Shown here: piece by piece, positions 25,555-34,182 of the stretch
How positions within the stretch are numbered: the stretch's first letter is position 1
Layout of the letters: every line of letters starts with the position of its first letter
Assembly: GCA_016182605.1 (NCBI GenBank)
Contig: JACPGE010000074.1
Coordinates: 65,694-129,693, forward strand
Direction: 5' to 3'
DNA from: Candidatus Hydrogenedentota bacterium
GTDB lineage: Bacteria > Hydrogenedentota > Hydrogenedentia > Hydrogenedentales > JAEUWI01
Length of the DNA stretch: 64,000 bases
Program-made: the position numbers and the translations under genes
The notes under the pieces: model-generated
What the model saw: the letters and a program-made list of their open reading frames with translations, nothing else
What the model was told of the DNA's origin: nothing
The model's database searches: none

Positions 25555-26592
25555 TCAGTCAAAGTCGAACTCTATCGTGTTGGCCGGCGTGCAGGGATGC
25601 TGATCGCTCGGATACCGCACGTAGGATACGTGCCCGTCCATGTAGAGCACATTGGCCCCGCCAGGATAGTGCGAGAAGGTGCCCGACTGCTGCGCGTGCG
25701 CCGTGTCCGAATTGATCACCGTGTTGTCCCACATCACCGGAAGCGTGCTTTGCGCCTGCGCCGATCCCGCCGGATTGTTGATATCCGTGATCAGGAAGCG
25801 CTCGATCCCTTCGCGGAGCCGGTAGATCGTTCCAGCGGGCGAGCCGCCATTCCCCACCGCTTCCGTCGGCAGCGTGTAGCCCGCCGCCGCCGTATTGCTC
25901 AGCACATCCGCGATATTGCTCACGTGCGCCGTGAAATCGCCCGCGGTTATGTCGCCCAGATCGGCATCCCGATCGAAGGCCTCCGCTCCGGACACATCGT
26001 GCAGCGCCGCCTCGCGCCAGGCGCCAAACGAAATCCACACGTCGCGGCTTTCTCCCGCGGCCCAGCCGGTGTAGTAGTAGCCCGTGTGCGGCGTGAACCG
26101 GTTCGGATCCAGCGCCCCAAAGCCCGGGTCGCCCGCAACCCGGGTGTCCCAGTCCATCATGCCAAAGGTGGCCATGGGCTGGCCGCCGCCACACCACCGG
26201 CCCCGCGGCACGCCGCCGATCAGGGTGCCGCAATCCACCAAATCGTCGATGCTGCTGTAAAACTCGTCAAAGCCCACGGCCGCAATGGACGGACAGAAGA
26301 TAATCTTCGCATCGGTCCAGTACTCGGGATAGAGGGAGGGCGGATGGGGAATCTCCATCTGCCAATAGCCCCAGGACTCCCAATACCAGTTGGTCGGGAA
26401 CTTCTCGCCCTTCGCTTCGTTCGCATACATCTTGAAGATGATCCCGAACTGCTTGAGGTTGTTCTGGCACGAGGACCTTCGTGCAGCCTCCCGCGCCCGT
26501 GCCAGGGCCGGCAAGAGGATGGCCGCGAGGATGCCGATGATGGCAATCACGACCAGGAGTTCAATGAGTGTGAATCCGGATTTCTTCTTCAT
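25555..26592 (-). CDS. Pseudopilin-like protein with type IV prepilin N-terminus and H-X9-DG motif
   Basis: 345 residues. The start [20 protein letters not shown] is a textbook prepilin peptidase site: cleavage between G6 and F7, Glu at mature position 5, then a hydrophobic helix and [20 protein letters not shown]. The C-terminal part has [13 protein letters not shown], the H-X9-DG motif of the DUF1559-type family that is greatly expanded in Planctomycetes and relatives. It would be processed by a prepilin peptidase and inserted in a type II-secretion or pilus-like system; none of those partners are in the window. GGAGG lies seven bases before the ATG and a good promoter is upstream. Confidence 0.88.
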   Translation of the reverse strand: MKKKSGFTLIELLVVIAIIGILAAILLPALARAREAARRSSCQNNLKQFGIIFKMYANEAKGEKFPTNWYWESWGYWQMEIPHPPSLYPEYWTDAKIIFCPSIAAVGFDEFYSSIDDLVDCGTLIGGVPRGRWCGGGQPMATFGMMDWDTRVAGDPGFGALDPNRFTPHTGYYYTGWAAGESRDVWISFGAWREAALHDVSGAEAFDRDADLGDITAGDFTAHVSNIADVLSNTAAAGYTLPTEAVGNGGSPAGTIYRLREGIERFLITDINNPAGSAQAQSTLPVMWDNTVINSDTAHAQQSGTFSHYPGGANVLYMDGHVSYVRYPSDQHPCTPANTIEFDFD

Positions 26593-26735
26593 AACAAGAC
26601 CTCCACGTAATGCAGATAAGTGCGCAATCGATTGTGCAAAGTGGGGAAAGAAAACGGCAAACCCGTGTTGCCCTATCTAGCCCAATTCGATTCTCAACCG
26701 TGCCAACGGACCACCCAGCCCGCCGTGCATCTTGA

Positions 26736-26764
26736 GGTATAACAGACTTCCCGCCAATTGTCAA
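26736..26764 (-). promoter_or_regulatory. Strong sigma70-type promoter for the pseudopilin-like gene
   Basis: On the minus strand a perfect TTGACA and a TATACC are exactly 17 bases apart. The transcript would start near 26729, with a leader of ~137 bases before the ATG at 26592. The closest match to consensus I found in the window. Confidence 0.6.
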
Positions 26765-27023
26765 TACCCTTTTTCTGCGCCTCTGGGGGGGCGAAACCCC
26801 GCTTGACGGCAAACAAGGCGCTCCAGATCGGGACTCCCGGACCCCGCCCCCGGCGTGCCGAATCCCGGAAACCGGGCGGGCAAGCGCAACGGCGGCAAAT
26901 CGGACGCGCGCGGAACAGGGCCGTAATCATTGGGAATTTTCCGCTTTCTCCAGCGCCCGGGGCGGCCTTGCGCCTAATCGTTACTTCAGGGGTAGACAAA
27001 ATTTATTGTTTATTGGTTTTCTA

Positions 27024-27058
27024 GCCCGGTTAGCGCCAGCACCCTCGTCACGCTGATT
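27024..27058 (+). repeat. Dispersed repeat core, copy at 27024
   Basis: Begins GCCCGGT and contains GCGCCAGC and CTCGTCACGCTGA, aligning without gaps with the cores at 45641, 59097 and 61544. The most diverged of the four. Confidence 0.5.
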
Positions 27059-27143
27059 CGGCATAGGGTATCCAAATTGGACCGGCGCCCTCCGGGGGGC
27101 CTGCCGCAATCGTTGGCCATTGAGCATGAAGGTGGCTTGGGGA

Positions 27144-28946
27144 TTATTCCGCCGTCTCGAAGCGGTAGTTCCAGCGCCGGTTGGGCGCGCTGTCGCCATT
27201 CACGCCCAATTCGGCGACGCCGGTGAAGCCCTGGATGTTGTCCGCCCAGTGGAAATCGAAGGCGGGCGCGCCCGGGCCGTCACCCGCGAGCGCGCGCGGC
27301 AGGGCCAGTTCCAGGCCGTTGCCGTTCACGCGAAACTCGGCCTCGCCCGCGGCTGCCCATTGGCCCGCATTCCATCGCTTCACGGCGGTGGCCCCGGCGT
27401 TGAGCACGGTTTCATTCACCACGAGGTCATAGCCGAGCCAGCCGGTGGCGCCGTTCCGATCGGTGTCGATCAAGAGCAGCATCCACTTTGGATCGGTGTG
27501 GGGCGTAATGGGCGCGGCCGTCAGCACAAAGAAATACAGATGGTCTTTGTCGTAGGCCGCCTTTGCGATCACGAAATCGTTTCGTCCCGTCGTGTTGGTG
27601 TACACCAGATCCCCGTAGCCGCGATGGTCGCGGTGGGCCACGTCGCCGATGGTGTCGCGGAACTCGGGCGTCACTACGGCCCAATCGCCAAAGTTGCCGT
27701 CGATCCGAATCGCGGAAGGTCCCGCTGCCACTTCGCCGGGCCGCACGCCCTTGAAGCGGCGCACCCAGCCCGCAAGCTGGTAATAGTAGTTGTCGGTGTG
27801 GCCCGCCACCATGGGCTCGCAATCGCGGCTGTACTCGTGGTTGTACTGATCCACGAAGAGTCCGCCGGGGTAATAGCAGTCCGTGTCCTTGTAGTGGCTC
27901 CACTCGGTGTAGCGGCCGGCGATCCACTCGTTCCACCCTGTCACGAAGACGAACTTCGGATCCGCCTCGAAGACCCGCCCCCATTGTTCGTCAAAATTCA
28001 GGCCCAGCATGACCGCGTCTTCCCGGGGATCGATCTGCCCCTTATGCCAACTGCGGCCCATCGCGCCGCGCCGGTGCGACATGGCGGCGGGGCCCGGCGT
28101 GTTGGGCAGGGCGTTCTGCGCCACGCCCACGCTCATCTGTTCCACCGCGCCGGCGCTGTCCTTGAATTCGTGCTGGGGATAGACCTCGAGCCAGCTCCAT
28201 TGTTCCGGGCCGCTGGGGCCGTCCCAGTAGTCCGGCATGGGGCGCCGGAAGGTAAAGAAGTCGAGCTGGGCCGGATCCTTGATGAATTCCTTGTTGGCCA
28301 TCATCAGGGGCTTGCCGTCCCACTGGTACCACAGGTCTTGCCACAGGCCCGGCTGGTAAAGGTCGGTCCAGAGCCGGTTGAAAACTTCGGTGGGATCCCA
28401 GAAGGGGCACAGAAAGGCGATATAGGGGGTCTTGTTGCCCTCTTCGCGCATCTTCGTGTATTCGCGGCAGAGGGCTTCGTACTCGTCTTTCCAGGTGTGC
28501 GGCGGATTGGTGGTGTCGAAGAAGATCGCATCCACGCCGGCGTCCACGAGCATGCTGGCGTGCTTCCGGATCACGAAGGGGTCGGTCATCATGTAGTAGC
28601 CCAGTTCGGGCTCGCCCCAATGGTGCGGGGCGCCGTTCTCCGGCCAGGCCACTACGCCGTCTTTCGCGCCCGCGATGAGCTTGGTGTTGTCGTTCGGACC
28701 GCCGGCGCCGCGGGGCACGTGCCAGGTCCAGTAGAAGATGCCCACCTGCTTCCCAGGACGCAGGGCGCCGGCTTCGGCCAGGCCGGGCTGGGTGCGGCCC
28801 AGCGCATCGGTGGCCACCCAGGTGTCGGCGTGGAGATCGCCATCGGCATAGGGCTTCCCTGCGTAGACTTCTTCCGCGCCGGGCGATGGTGACAACGCCA
28901 GCATCGACCCGCCCAAGACACATCCAACGCCCAGCCATTGTTTCAT
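27144..28946 (-). CDS. Exported glycoside-hydrolase-like protein (GH71/GH99-like) with CBM9-like domain
   Basis: 600 residues from the ATG at 28946 (GGAGAAG seven bases upstream), with a signal peptide of ~25 residues. The N-terminal ~400 residues look like a TIM-barrel glycoside hydrolase: VGIFYWTWHVP, HHWGEPELGYYMMTD, VDAIFFDTTNPPHTW, FVTGWNEWIAGRY. The WNEW segment and its setting recall the GH71/GH99-type and related uncharacterised families. From ~residue 412 (IRIDGNFGDWAVV) a CBM9-like carbohydrate-binding domain follows. Probably acts on an extracellular polysaccharide; specificity unknown. It follows the serine-hydrolase fusion gene in the same direction. Confidence 0.7.
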   Translation of the reverse strand: MKQWLGVGCVLGGSMLALSPSPGAEEVYAGKPYADGDLHADTWVATDALGRTQPGLAEAGALRPGKQVGIFYWTWHVPRGAGGPNDNTKLIAGAKDGVVAWPENGAPHHWGEPELGYYMMTDPFVIRKHASMLVDAGVDAIFFDTTNPPHTWKDEYEALCREYTKMREEGNKTPYIAFLCPFWDPTEVFNRLWTDLYQPGLWQDLWYQWDGKPLMMANKEFIKDPAQLDFFTFRRPMPDYWDGPSGPEQWSWLEVYPQHEFKDSAGAVEQMSVGVAQNALPNTPGPAAMSHRRGAMGRSWHKGQIDPREDAVMLGLNFDEQWGRVFEADPKFVFVTGWNEWIAGRYTEWSHYKDTDCYYPGGLFVDQYNHEYSRDCEPMVAGHTDNYYYQLAGWVRRFKGVRPGEVAAGPSAIRIDGNFGDWAVVTPEFRDTIGDVAHRDHRGYGDLVYTNTTGRNDFVIAKAAYDKDHLYFFVLTAAPITPHTDPKWMLLLIDTDRNGATGWLGYDLVVNETVLNAGATAVKRWNAGQWAAAGEAEFRVNGNGLELALPRALAGDGPGAPAFDFHWADNIQGFTGVAELGVNGDSAPNRRWNYRFETAE

Positions 28947-29072
28947 CGCAACTTCTCCACTGCGCCTGCGCGCATACTGTTTCGCTAGATTGCGCCAGCG
29001 AGGCGCCTCGCGTTTATCCGGCTCCATCGAGGCCGCATCGATCATCTCCGCTTCACCAGCACGGCCCAGTCT

Positions 29073-31796
29073 TCATCCGCCTCCGCCGGGGGGGCGCCCA
29101 AATCCACCCTGCCCCCCCGCGGCGCGCTCCACGGCTTCACCCGCAAAGGCGCCCGTGCGCGGGTTGTACCACCGCTGTACAAAGACGCCTGTTGCGCTGC
29201 TTAAATCGAGCACCGCCTCACTCCCCCCCGCCGGCAGGTAGATCGCATAGCAGGCGTCCGCCTTCGCAAAGACCTGACCCGTCACCTGGTTGTTTTCACC
29301 GGCGAAGACCGGCGCGCCGCTCAAGAGTTCGTCGCTCGGTTCCATTTCCCAGAAGGGCAGATTTTCCTGCATGAAGCGGCGCGCATGGGCCATGTATTGC
29401 CACAGGGCTTCGTATCTGCGAAAGTCTTCCGCGTATTGGTTCTCTTCCAGTATGAACTCAATCTGCCCCCCGGAGAGGAGCATGGGCCAGAGGTATTCCC
29501 TGCGGTGGCGCGCGGTGTTTTCCGGCGTTGTGCGATCGGGAAAGAACTCGTCCATGCCAATGACCAGCGGGACGCCGGCCGCTTCCGATTGCTTCCAGAA
29601 GTCTTCCACCACGCGCACTTCGTTCATCTGAAAGGACGCCACGGGAAAGCGCTGGTCGCCCACGAAAGGCGCCCAGGCCTTTTCTGCCTTGCCCGCGTGG
29701 TGCACGGTGACGGGATGCTCGTAGGGATCCACGTCATGGATGTACTGGGCAAAGGCCTTCACCACTTCGGGCTCCAGCTTGAGATCGAGATTATACTCCT
29801 CGCAAAGGTTCCATTGCAGTGCGGGCAGATGGCCGAATCGCGCAATGAGTTCGCGGTAGTACAACTTTCTCTCCACACCCAGTTGGCCGTCATCGAGTTC
29901 CCGCTTGTTGGGCTCCTCCGCTTCATTCAACACAAAGTGCAGAAAGATGCCCTGGCGCTGTGCGTGGTCGAAAACCGCGCGCCACTGTTCCAGCCGCGCC
30001 AGATCGAAATGCAGATTGCCGTTCTCCGGACTGCCACCCCGATCGATGGGCTCCAGATAGGGGTGCACATTCTTGCCGTCGCCCCCAATGTTCATGGTGA
30101 GAAAGTAAATGCTGTTGACCGCATTCGCGCCGAGATAGTTGAGCGCGCCGATGATGCCCTTGCCCGCGCCGTCCCCCCAGTCCGGATCGCCCGGGCGCCA
30201 GTCCGCAACGTAGTCCGCGTAGGCATACTCGGCCTTTGGCATATTCGCGAAGCCCGTGTACGCCAGCAGATCTTCCGGGCTGTCCGTGCCGCCCTTGATC
30301 CAATAGCCACCGTCGCGAAACTTGAGGTAATGGCCGCCCACGTATTCCAGCCGCCCCAGGGCATAGAATCCGGGCGCGGGACGATCTTGCGCAACGACGG
30401 TGAAGCTTCCCTGCGCAGCATCGAAGTGGCACGGTGTACCCGCATCGGCTTCCAGTTGCACCGCAACCCCCGCGCCCTCCCGGAACGACACGGTGTACTG
30501 CCACGTCCCCGTCTCATCGGGCGCCACGATCGCGCGCCAAACGCCGCCCGCATTGCCGCCCTTGCCGTCCCCCGCGTAGAATCCGGGCACGTTGTGCGTC
30601 GCGCCCGAGGGCGCTGTCACGGTCACCTGAAGCCGGTAATCCAAAAATGGATTCGGCGCGGTGGCGTCTGCCTGCGCCGGCGGCCCCGCGAAATCGAGGT
30701 TTTGCGGCATCCACTTCGGCCACGGCCCAAGAGCGTCCGTACTCGCTCGCTGCGCGCTCACGGCCTGGGCGAAAAGTTTCAGGGTTTGGTTCATGCCGGA
30801 CTCCGGGTTGCCGCCCTCCACCTCGCCCCAGTTGCCCTCGGCACAGATCACGGCCGCGTTCAGGCTGGGTATGAAGGCCGAAGAATTTCCCCCCGCACCA
30901 ATCGACATGATGGTGTCCTTCGGCGCATCGGGCCAGGTCAACGTTTCGGGATGCAGCCGGCCGGTATCGTTGAACCACCAGTTGAAACCATAGATGCCCG
31001 AGCCCGCGGAACTGAAATGATCGGAGCCGCCGCCATACGACGCAATGCCGAGGTAATCGTCATCCATACCATTGTGCGCGGTCTCGGGCAGGTCTTTCGG
31101 AGTCTGGGGCCGCATGTACTCGTCGAAGTACTTCCTCGGAAGCACCTGCTGGCCATTCCAGTGCCCCTTCTGGCGCCAGAACCACACGACGCGCGCAAAG
31201 TCGCGCACGGAGGCCTTGAGCCGGTGCTTCCGATCGAACTTGAGACCCTCCTGAAACTGGAGCGCGCCCAACCGGGACGGCGCAGCGGCCACGTCATTGC
31301 CGTGCTGTTGAAAGACCTTCTCGAAGAGGGTCTTCTGATAGAGTTGAATCGCATAATCGTTGTAGGCCCACGCTTCCCCCGCGCCTTCAGGCCGCGCGTA
31401 GCCACTGCTCATCGCGCCGAGGTGGCGAAACGTAATCCCCCGGTGCCTCTCCTGCAGGGGCCAGCCGAAATCCGCAATGGGCTGATCGACGCTCGCGGCC
31501 TTCCCTTCCTCAATGGCAAAGAACAGCAGGGTGCTCAAGACCGGCTTCGCTGAAGAGAACCAATCGCCCACGAGGGCCTGATCCCCCCACGTCTTGATCG
31601 CGACGCCATCCTTCACCACGCAGCCCCGGCCACCCAGTCGTTGCGCCAACGCCTCCAGCGCGTCCCCATCCGCGCCGCACGCCTCCGGAGCGCGTTCCTC
31701 CCACGCCGCCCCTGGAAAAACATCGCCGGCCCGCGCCTGCCATGCCAGCCACAGAAAGAGACCCAATGTGAATGCAAAGGACGGCCAGAATTTCAT
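29073..31796 (-). CDS. Serine-hydrolase/DUF5060-DUF4038-like glycoside hydrolase fusion, C-terminal frameshift
   Basis: 907 residues as read. The start at 31796 begins a signal peptide (~residues 1-23). Residues ~30-360 are a beta-lactamase-type serine hydrolase: S81-S-A-K84 (SxxK), Y145-N-D and GIYGFNWWFND. From ~385 a DUF5060-like beta domain (YRLQVTVTAPSG, VPGFYAGDG), then ~472-830 a DUF4038/apiosidase-like barrel (GGYWIKGGTDSPEDLLAY, LQWNLCEEY). The frame as sequenced ends in low-complexity GGFGRPPGGGG. If one G of the run at 29112-29118 is removed, it continues as VDLGAPPAEADEDWAVLVKR and stops at 29042, the usual type of ending for this family (917 residues). So this is either a sequencing/assembly error or a real frameshift. 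The fusion joins two activities usually on separate proteins. Confidence 0.75.
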   Translation of the reverse strand: MKFWPSFAFTLGLFLWLAWQARAGDVFPGAAWEERAPEACGADGDALEALAQRLGGRGCVVKDGVAIKTWGDQALVGDWFSSAKPVLSTLLFFAIEEGKAASVDQPIADFGWPLQERHRGITFRHLGAMSSGYARPEGAGEAWAYNDYAIQLYQKTLFEKVFQQHGNDVAAAPSRLGALQFQEGLKFDRKHRLKASVRDFARVVWFWRQKGHWNGQQVLPRKYFDEYMRPQTPKDLPETAHNGMDDDYLGIASYGGGSDHFSSAGSGIYGFNWWFNDTGRLHPETLTWPDAPKDTIMSIGAGGNSSAFIPSLNAAVICAEGNWGEVEGGNPESGMNQTLKLFAQAVSAQRASTDALGPWPKWMPQNLDFAGPPAQADATAPNPFLDYRLQVTVTAPSGATHNVPGFYAGDGKGGNAGGVWRAIVAPDETGTWQYTVSFREGAGVAVQLEADAGTPCHFDAAQGSFTVVAQDRPAPGFYALGRLEYVGGHYLKFRDGGYWIKGGTDSPEDLLAYTGFANMPKAEYAYADYVADWRPGDPDWGDGAGKGIIGALNYLGANAVNSIYFLTMNIGGDGKNVHPYLEPIDRGGSPENGNLHFDLARLEQWRAVFDHAQRQGIFLHFVLNEAEEPNKRELDDGQLGVERKLYYRELIARFGHLPALQWNLCEEYNLDLKLEPEVVKAFAQYIHDVDPYEHPVTVHHAGKAEKAWAPFVGDQRFPVASFQMNEVRVVEDFWKQSEAAGVPLVIGMDEFFPDRTTPENTARHRREYLWPMLLSGGQIEFILEENQYAEDFRRYEALWQYMAHARRFMQENLPFWEMEPSDELLSGAPVFAGENNQVTGQVFAKADACYAIYLPAGGSEAVLDLSSATGVFVQRWYNPRTGAFAGEAVERAAGGQGGFGRPPGGGG

Positions 31797-31896
31797 GCAA
31801 GCTCTTCTCATCCCTGCGCCGCATGGCGCTGACGTTTGCCGCCTCACCCCCATCACGCCGCTCGGCGAGCAGCGTGCCATCATCAGGCACGCCTCC

Positions 31897-31934
31897 AAAG
31901 TAGGCCTTCGCTCGATGAGCGTAGGCATTCCGCG
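31897..31934 (+). repeat. REP-like repeat with CGCTC-GAT-GAGCG hairpin, copy 1
   Basis: Starts AAAGTAGGCCTTCGCTCGAT and matches the segment at 57152-57187 with few differences. The core CGCTC/GAGCG is a five-base-pair hairpin. Confidence 0.6.
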
Positions 31935-32083
31935 CCGAAGTACCCGCCTGCGCGCCAGGGTCTACTTCCACAGGGACCCGGGCATTCCGGCCTGATTCCC
32001 CCGCGCCTCTCGCAGTGATGTTCAGTTGCAAGCATAACGGCTGCACGTGCCCGATTCCAGCCGGCCACGGGCTATTCCAGCGC

Positions 32084-32113
32084 TTGACCTCCACGGCAGC
32101 GCTTTCGCATACT
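32084..32113 (+). promoter_or_regulatory. Predicted promoter of the helicase-associated gene
   Basis: TTGACC and CATACT are 18 bases apart; transcription would begin near 32120, 25 bases before the ATG at 32145. This argues against a TTG start at 32115. Confidence 0.45.
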
Positions 32114-32144
32114 CTTGTACCGGCCACCTGATATCAACCATTCA

Positions 32145-34019
32145 ATGCAGATGGAGCCCCCTTTGAACCTCGACTATTACGGACCATTTGAGCCCGCCAC
32201 GCTCCGGGACCTGCTCTGTATGCGAAAGGCGTCGGAGTTGGCCAAACTGGCCAAAATGCTGACCAACGCCCCCATTCCGGCAAAGGTAGATGATCGCATC
32301 CAGCTTTTGCTCGACCTCGTCGCCAAGTTCGGTCTGCGCGCCCTGTGGGACCGCTTCGATCCCGCGGCGCAGGCCATATTGACCGAGATTATTTACGGCG
32401 AATCGCGCTACTTCGATGAGGGCCGCTTCGCCGCCCGGTACGCCGATGTACTTCCCGAATGGGCAGAGCGATTTACAATCGATCCCGGAAAGCAAAGCAC
32501 GAGCCTCCTGGATCTCTTGTGCTGCCATGACACGGTGCCCGACGACATCCGCGAGGAATTACTCCAGTTTGTGCCGCCACCCCCCAAACCCAAACTCACC
32601 ATCCTCGAGGAAGTCCCCCACTTCATCCAATTCGAAGAGGTAGCCTCCAAGAATTTCCCTGATGGCGCCGAAGTGATTCCCGTTATCTCCGAAGCCGCCG
32701 CGCTGCACGACGTCCTGTCGGTACTGCACCTCATCGGCAACGGCAAAATCGCCGTTAACAGTCCGCCCAAGAAGAAATCCCGGGCCGCGAAGGAAGAGTT
32801 GCCCCAGACCAACAAGACGGGCGCGTCAGCCCTGCTCAAGGTCCTCCATGCCGGTGACTCCACCGATGCCCCCTTCAATCGCGTCGCCGACGCGATCCGT
32901 CCCTTCGCCTGGATCCGGCTCCTGCAGGCGGGCGGGCTGGTCACCGCCACAAAGACCCGATTTCAATTGACGCGCGCCGGACAACAGGCGCTGGCCAAGA
33001 CGCCCCAGGAAATCATTCTCGCCCTGTGGGAGGCCTGGCTTTCCACGCGCGACGCCGATGAGAGCCTTCGCATCGATCCCAGCTTGAACCAATCCCATGT
33101 GAAGCTTAGCCCGCCGCCACGCCGGCGCGAGGCCATACTGCGCGGCCTGAGCGAGTGCCCCCCAGGTGCGTGGATCACCATGAGCAGCTTTCTGAATTAC
33201 TTGCGCGCCTCCGGATACGGGTTCTCCATCCGAGTCTCCTACTTCTTCAACGAGGAGGACGACTACGACTACGACGAAAGCGAGTACGACGAATGGCCCG
33301 GCACTGGCCTGGGCGATCACCTGAATGAACGCTATGTCGCGGCGTTCTTGTGGGAGTATGCCGCGACACTGGGGCTTCTGGACATTCTCGCCCTCCCCAC
33401 CGCTTACGTGAAGGAAATGAACAGGCGCGAATGGAGCGTTGCCGGTGCAGAAAACATCCAACGCTTCGATGGACTCACGGCCTTCCGCATCACTCCGCTC
33501 GGCGCCTACTGCCTCGGTCTGAGCCCCGCCTACACCCCGCCGGCCCACGAGTGCTACGCCCTCTTCCACGTCCTCCCCAACGCGGACATTGTATTGCGCG
33601 ACCCGGAAGCCTGCACACCGGTTGACACGGCCACGCTCGGCCGCTTCGCCGTGCGCCACGGCGATCACTCCTGGCAGCTCAGCATCAAATCCGTGCTCGA
33701 CGCACTCGAAACCGGCTTCTCCAAAACGCAAATACTCGACTTCCTCACCGCGCGCAGCGACGCACCCCTGCCCGACACCGTGCTCCACCTCATCGAAGAC
33801 ACCGCACGCCGCGCCGCTTCCGTGGTCTGCACCGGCCTGGTAAGCCTCTACGAAGCGGTGGACGAGACCACGGCCCTTCTCATCGCCCACGACAAGGAAG
33901 GCAGGAAATACTGTTTCCACGCGGGCGCCAACCGCCTCGCCGTCCCCCACGGCCAGGTCCGGAAATTCCGGACCGCCCTGCGCAAGCTCGGCATACTGGT
34001 TAGCATCGCCCACGAGTGA
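32145..34019 (+). CDS. Helicase-associated (XPB/Ssl2-like, Helicase_C_3-like) protein
   Basis: 624 residues from the ATG at 32145. A second ATG at 32151 and a TTG at 32163 preceded by GGAG are alternatives. No signal peptide, Walker motifs or helicase core. The N-terminus (YYGPFEPATLRDLLCMRK...) and a winged-helix-like middle (RLLQAGGLVTATKTRFQLTRAG) precede a C-terminal region, ~460-570, with FHVLPNADIVLRDPEA, SWQLSIKSVLDALETGFS, LDFLTARSDAPLPDTVLHLI. That pattern matches the Helicase_C_3/XPB-Ssl2 N-terminal-like domain. A very acidic stretch (NEEDDYDYDESEYDEW) lies near residue 375. In other bacteria such proteins lie near or are fused to XPB-type helicases; none is seen here. It converges on the Mrr-NACHT gene. 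Confidence 0.65.
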   Translation: MQMEPPLNLDYYGPFEPATLRDLLCMRKASELAKLAKMLTNAPIPAKVDDRIQLLLDLVAKFGLRALWDRFDPAAQAILTEIIYGESRYFDEGRFAARYADVLPEWAERFTIDPGKQSTSLLDLLCCHDTVPDDIREELLQFVPPPPKPKLTILEEVPHFIQFEEVASKNFPDGAEVIPVISEAAALHDVLSVLHLIGNGKIAVNSPPKKKSRAAKEELPQTNKTGASALLKVLHAGDSTDAPFNRVADAIRPFAWIRLLQAGGLVTATKTRFQLTRAGQQALAKTPQEIILALWEAWLSTRDADESLRIDPSLNQSHVKLSPPPRRREAILRGLSECPPGAWITMSSFLNYLRASGYGFSIRVSYFFNEEDDYDYDESEYDEWPGTGLGDHLNERYVAAFLWEYAATLGLLDILALPTAYVKEMNRREWSVAGAENIQRFDGLTAFRITPLGAYCLGLSPAYTPPAHECYALFHVLPNADIVLRDPEACTPVDTATLGRFAVRHGDHSWQLSIKSVLDALETGFSKTQILDFLTARSDAPLPDTVLHLIEDTARRAASVVCTGLVSLYEAVDETTALLIAHDKEGRKYCFHAGANRLAVPHGQVRKFRTALRKLGILVSIAHE

Positions 34020-34032
34020 TGATCGGGCCAGG

Positions 34033-34182
34033 CTATTCGTCCTCTTCCACGGTAACGGCCAGGGTACGGCCCACCGCGGACCCCGGCAGCGCCACAGCCC
34101 AATACCAGCTCGACAGATCCGGCCAGGACCGCGCACCGGCGATCAGTTCGTGTAAAATGGGTTCAATCCACTTCAGCGTCAC
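34033..34182 (-). CDS. Small open frame, possible 3' remnant of a displaced gene
   Basis: 49 codons from a GTG at 34182 to a TAG at 34033. The first seven codons overlap the 3' end of the Mrr-NACHT gene in another frame. The product (KWIEPILHELIAGARSW ... GRTLAVTVEEDE) looks like a protein C-terminus, and most codons end in G or C, like the host genes and unlike the neighbouring nuclease gene. No ribosome site precedes the GTG. I read it as the tail of an older gene cut by arrival of the nuclease gene; it may also be chance. Confidence 0.3.
   Translation of the reverse strand: MTLKWIEPILHELIAGARSWPDLSSWYWAVALPGSAVGRTLAVTVEEDE

Larger units (their letters stand above)
26593..27143. other. Intergenic region with promoter and one dispersed repeat copy
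   Basis: No convincing gene. It holds the promoter at 26736-26764, small G/C hairpins near 26787 (GGGG-CGAAA-CCCC) and 26863 (CCCGG-AAA-CCGGG), and at 27024-27058 a copy of the repeat also found at 45641, 59097 and 61544. Confidence 0.6.
31797..32144. other. Divergent intergenic region with a REP-like repeat
   Basis: 348 bases between the start of the serine-hydrolase fusion and the helicase-associated gene. Contains the repeat at 31897-31934 and the promoter at 32084-32113. I see no gene in it and no clear promoter for the minus-strand gene. Confidence 0.6.

Noticed and set aside
26787-26875. Small G/C hairpins considered as terminators
   Set aside because: Stems of only four or five base pairs, no U-run, and no gene ends close by on the fitting strand.
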